This document shows, piece by piece, positions 61,880-64,000 of a DNA stretch of 64,000 nucleotides. The first letter of the stretch is position 1; each line of letters begins with the position of its first letter. The stretch comes from PLA3 sp964592235 (GTDB lineage: Bacteria > Planctomycetota > Phycisphaerae > UBA1845 > UTPLA1). The stretch is from the NCBI GenBank assembly GCA_964592235.1, contig CAZQCF010000009.1, positions 62,001 to 126,000 on the forward strand. The letters are read 5' to 3'. Under the pieces are notes generated by a model, which saw nothing but the letters and a program-made list of their open reading frames with translations, ran no database searches and had not been told where the DNA came from. The position numbers and the translations under genes were made by a program.

Positions 61880-61953
61880 CCGGAGTGGATGGGTTTCCTC
61901 ACGGCGGCCCATAGCGACCGGGTGGCGCCGATGCGTCGGTTCTTCGCGTTCCG

Positions 61954-62457
61954 TTAATCATCCGCCCCCGGGCCTTCGCCGCTGCCGATCCGCGCGAGCA
62001 GTTCCCTCGCGTTTTGATCGAGGGCGGGGTGGACCCAGTCGGGGGCGATCTCGGCGAGGGGTTCCATGACAAACCGCCGCTCGTGCATCAGCGGATGGGG
62101 GATCATCAGCTCGGGCGAAGAATGAATCTCATCGTCGAACGCGAGGATGTCCAGGTCCATCGTGCGCGGGCCGTGATGCACGGTGCGCTGTCGCTGGAGC
62201 GAGTCCTCGATCCGTCGGCAGACGTGCAGCAGCCGCTGGGCCGTCAGCGTCGTGCGGACCTGCGCAACGGCGTTGAGGTACTTGGGCTGGCCGTCGGGGC
62301 CGCCGACCGGGTCGGTCTCGTACAGGGCGGATGTTTTTAATACGTCTATTTCGCGCGTGGCTTCCAGCGCATTCAGCGCCGCCGAGATGTTCTTCTCGCG
62401 GTTGCCCAGGTTCGATCCCAGGCCGATGAACGCGATGTGCTGCGCCGGTCCGCTCAC
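61954..62457 (-). CDS. folK: 2-amino-4-hydroxy-6-hydroxymethyldihydropteridine diphosphokinase
   Basis: A 167-residue folate-pathway kinase. It has the signature IAFIGLGSNLGNREKNI, TSALYETDPVGG, YLNAVAQVRTTL and RTMDLDILAFDDE (the Asp pair binds Mg-ATP), IPHPLMHERRFVMEPLAEIAPDW. It starts at GTG 62457, overlapping the stop of the dapL gene by four bases (GTGA), so the pair is translationally coupled. The frame is open far upstream, but that part is only the reverse frame of dapL. Confidence 0.9.
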   Translation of the reverse strand: MSGPAQHIAFIGLGSNLGNREKNISAALNALEATREIDVLKTSALYETDPVGGPDGQPKYLNAVAQVRTTLTAQRLLHVCRRIEDSLQRQRTVHHGPRTMDLDILAFDDEIHSSPELMIPHPLMHERRFVMEPLAEIAPDWVHPALDQNARELLARIGSGEGPGADD

Positions 62458-63626
62458 CACTTCATCTCCGCCAGCCGTCGGCCTGCCGCCTGAATCCGAT
62501 CCACTTCGACCGTCAGCGCGAAGCGCACGAATCCTTCGCCGGCCGGGCCGAACCCTACGCCGGGGATCGCGACGATCGCCGCCTCTTCCAGCAGCCGCGA
62601 CGCGCAGCCCATCGCGTCGTAGCCCGCCGGGCATTTTGCCCAAACGAAAAATGTCGCCCGCGGCATGTCCACCTTGAACCCCGCGCGGTTCAGCGCCGGC
62701 ACCAGTGCATCGCGCCGCGCCTTGTACGTCTCGCGGATCGCCGCAACCTCCGGCCGGTCGATCTGCTCCAGCGCCATTGCGCCGGCCTGCTGGATCGCGC
62801 CGAATGCGCCGCTGTCCATGTTGCCCTTGACCTTCGCCAGCGCCGCCAGCACATCGGGGTTCCCCACGGCGAAGGCGATGCGCCATCCGGTCATGTTGAA
62901 CGTCTTGCTCAACGAGTGCATCTCGATGCAGACATCCTTCGCGCCGGGCACTTGTAGGATCGACGGCGGCCGATCGGCGGGGTCGAAGAACGTTTCGCTG
63001 TACGGCGCGTCGGAGCAGATGAGAAAATCGTGCTTGCGAGCCAGCGCGACGGCCCGCTCGTAGAACGACAGCGGCGCGACGGCGCCGGTCGGGTTATTCG
63101 GATAATTCACGAACATCAGTTTCGTCTTCGCGAGCACGTCGGCGGGGATCGCATCGAGGTCGGGCAGAAATCCGCGCGATTCAGCGAGCGGCATCAGGTG
63201 CGGCACGCCGCCGGCGAAGATCGTCGCGGCGTTGTAAACGGGATAGGCGGGCGTCGGCACGAGCGCGACATCGCCGGGGTTGAGCACGGCCAGCGGCAAG
63301 TGGCCCAGGCCCTCCTTGCTGCCGATGAGCGCGAGGATTTCGGCGGCCGGATCGAGAGTGACGCCGAAGCGGTTTTTGAACCATGCGGCGGCGGCGTTCT
63401 TGAATTCGGGGAAACCGGCGTCGTAGGGGTAGCGATGGTTCTTGGGGTCGTAGATCGTCTTCGCCATGCGGTCGATGATGAAGGTCGGCGTGGGGCGGTC
63501 GGGGTCGCCGACGCCGAAGTCGATCACGTCCTTGCCGGCGGCGATTGCGGCCCGTTTCTTACGGTCGATCTCGATGAAGAGATAGGGCGGAAGCTGATCA
63601 AGGCGGCTGGCGCGAGTAAAGGGCAT
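62454..63626 (-). CDS. dapL: LL-diaminopimelate aminotransferase
   Basis: A 390-residue PLP enzyme that makes LL-diaminopimelate directly from tetrahydrodipicolinate for lysine and peptidoglycan. It has DFGVGDPDRPTPTFIIDRM, YPYDAGFPEFKNAAAAWF, NYPNNPTGAVAPLSFYE, DAPYSETFFD and the PLP-lysine site SLSKTFNMTGWRIAFAVG. The aspartate/tyrosine blocks fit DapL/ALD1-type enzymes, common in planctomycetes, but another class I aminotransferase is possible. ATG 63626 (MPFTRASRLDQLPPYLF) is the usual family start; ATG 63638 is 4 codons upstream. Confidence 0.85.
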   Translation of the reverse strand: MPFTRASRLDQLPPYLFIEIDRKKRAAIAAGKDVIDFGVGDPDRPTPTFIIDRMAKTIYDPKNHRYPYDAGFPEFKNAAAAWFKNRFGVTLDPAAEILALIGSKEGLGHLPLAVLNPGDVALVPTPAYPVYNAATIFAGGVPHLMPLAESRGFLPDLDAIPADVLAKTKLMFVNYPNNPTGAVAPLSFYERAVALARKHDFLICSDAPYSETFFDPADRPPSILQVPGAKDVCIEMHSLSKTFNMTGWRIAFAVGNPDVLAALAKVKGNMDSGAFGAIQQAGAMALEQIDRPEVAAIRETYKARRDALVPALNRAGFKVDMPRATFFVWAKCPAGYDAMGCASRLLEEAAIVAIPGVGFGPAGEGFVRFALTVEVDRIQAAGRRLAEMKW

Positions 63627-63790
63627 GGGGGGTTCCATATCGGTTGCGGTGGTCTTGATCGGCGGATTTTCGTTCAGGCCGCGGCGGGAGTCAAAGGGAG
63701 TCAATGGAGGTAGAATGGAGAATGAAGAGTGGCTGTCGCGGAGTTTGAGCGAGAATCGTTCGCGAAGGCCGCATCTGCGTTTTCAATTCT

Positions 63791-64000
63791 TCACTCTCCA
63801 TTCGCTCGCGTGTTCTCCTGGGATGTTGGAAGCATCAACTCGATTTCGCGGTTCATCGCCGGGAAGGAGAGCTTGATGGTGTCGGTCTCGCGCGGGGGGC
63901 AATCGGGATAGGCATACACGCGCAGCTCCACGTCGCGCCACGCCGGATCGTTGCAACCAAGCGGCTGCCGCGCGATGAGTTTGAAGCGAGGATTGGTCGC
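63791..64000 (-). CDS. Unknown protein, C-terminal part (partial)
   Basis: The minus-strand frame runs from the right edge (64000) to a TGA at 63791-63793, 69 codons. It reads ATNPRFKLIARQPLGCNDPAWRD...VELRVYAYPDC...KLSFPAMNREIELMLP and has normal codon use, so it is the end of a gene that begins outside the window. The domain looks beta-rich; no family is recognised. Its stop lies about 150 bases before the DapL start. Confidence 0.55.
   Translation of the reverse strand, partial: ATNPRFKLIARQPLGCNDPAWRDVELRVYAYPDCPPRETDTIKLSFPAMNREIELMLPTSQENTRANGE

Noticed and set aside
62458..62886. 143-residue N-terminal extension of FolK
   Set aside because: It is the reverse frame of dapL, very Gly/Arg-rich; FolK starts at its conserved strand.

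Overview
The window is a 64 kb stretch of G+C-rich bacterial chromosome, most likely from a Planctomycetota bacterium of the Phycisphaerae type. That placement is inference. It rests on type I dockerin domains on secreted proteins, a PEP-CTERM tail, tetratricopeptide and HEAT proteins, an LL-diaminopimelate aminotransferase, many lipoproteins and many small palindromic intergenic repeats. A run of 100 Ns at 53435-53534 shows that this is a draft scaffold.

Layout. 1-2.7 kb: the right end of a Mu-like head module (DUF2190-type decoration protein, gpT major capsid, gp36 and gp37 homologues) with no tail genes after it. 2.8-14 kb: housekeeping and hypothetical genes, including a NADAR-domain lipoprotein, a two-domain QueD/PTPS-like protein, a HEAT-repeat protein, dihydroorotate dehydrogenase, a 23S-type pseudouridine synthase, pterin carbinolamine dehydratase, QueA and a Clp N-domain protein. 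14-28.8 kb: secreted and membrane proteins, namely a beta-propeller lipoprotein, a phosphodiesterase-like protein, a GT-C glycosyltransferase, a transglutaminase-like protein, a large dockerin-bearing serine protease and an ABC-ATPase/acetyltransferase fusion. 29-34.8 kb: an accessory region with an Mrr endonuclease, clustered palindromes and a 3.4 kb block bracketed by two copies of the 3' end of a LexA-like repressor gene. 35-41 kb: a divergent TrkH, a C39-like lipoprotein, a membrane redoxin interrupted by an in-frame TGA exactly at the active-site cysteine, an RlmI-like methyltransferase and an HNH endonuclease. 41.5-52 kb: a PEP-CTERM protein, lipoproteins, YceI, an ALDH7-type dehydrogenase, a HepT/MntA toxin-antitoxin pair, isocitrate dehydrogenase and a carbon-nitrogen hydrolase. 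52-64 kb: a repeat-rich dockerin protein split by the assembly gap, an alpha/beta hydrolase, a UDP-sugar dehydrogenase, an ABC-2 exporter, glucose-6-phosphate isomerase, FolK and DapL.

The strongest unusual signal is at 37860-38648. One reading frame encodes three membrane helices and a complete peroxiredoxin-like domain, but the first cysteine of the WCPxC active site is TGA. A hairpin with an AGGUCU apical loop follows 24 nt downstream, which is what a bacterial SECIS element looks like. I read this as a membrane-anchored selenocysteine redoxin that an ordinary gene caller would split in two.

Operon-like groups include 5084/5081 (ATGA overlap), folK/dapL (GTGA overlap), hepT/mntA (14 nt overlap), the two lipoproteins at 43.3-44.3 kb (8 nt overlap) and the ABC exporter pair at 58.0-60.2 kb.
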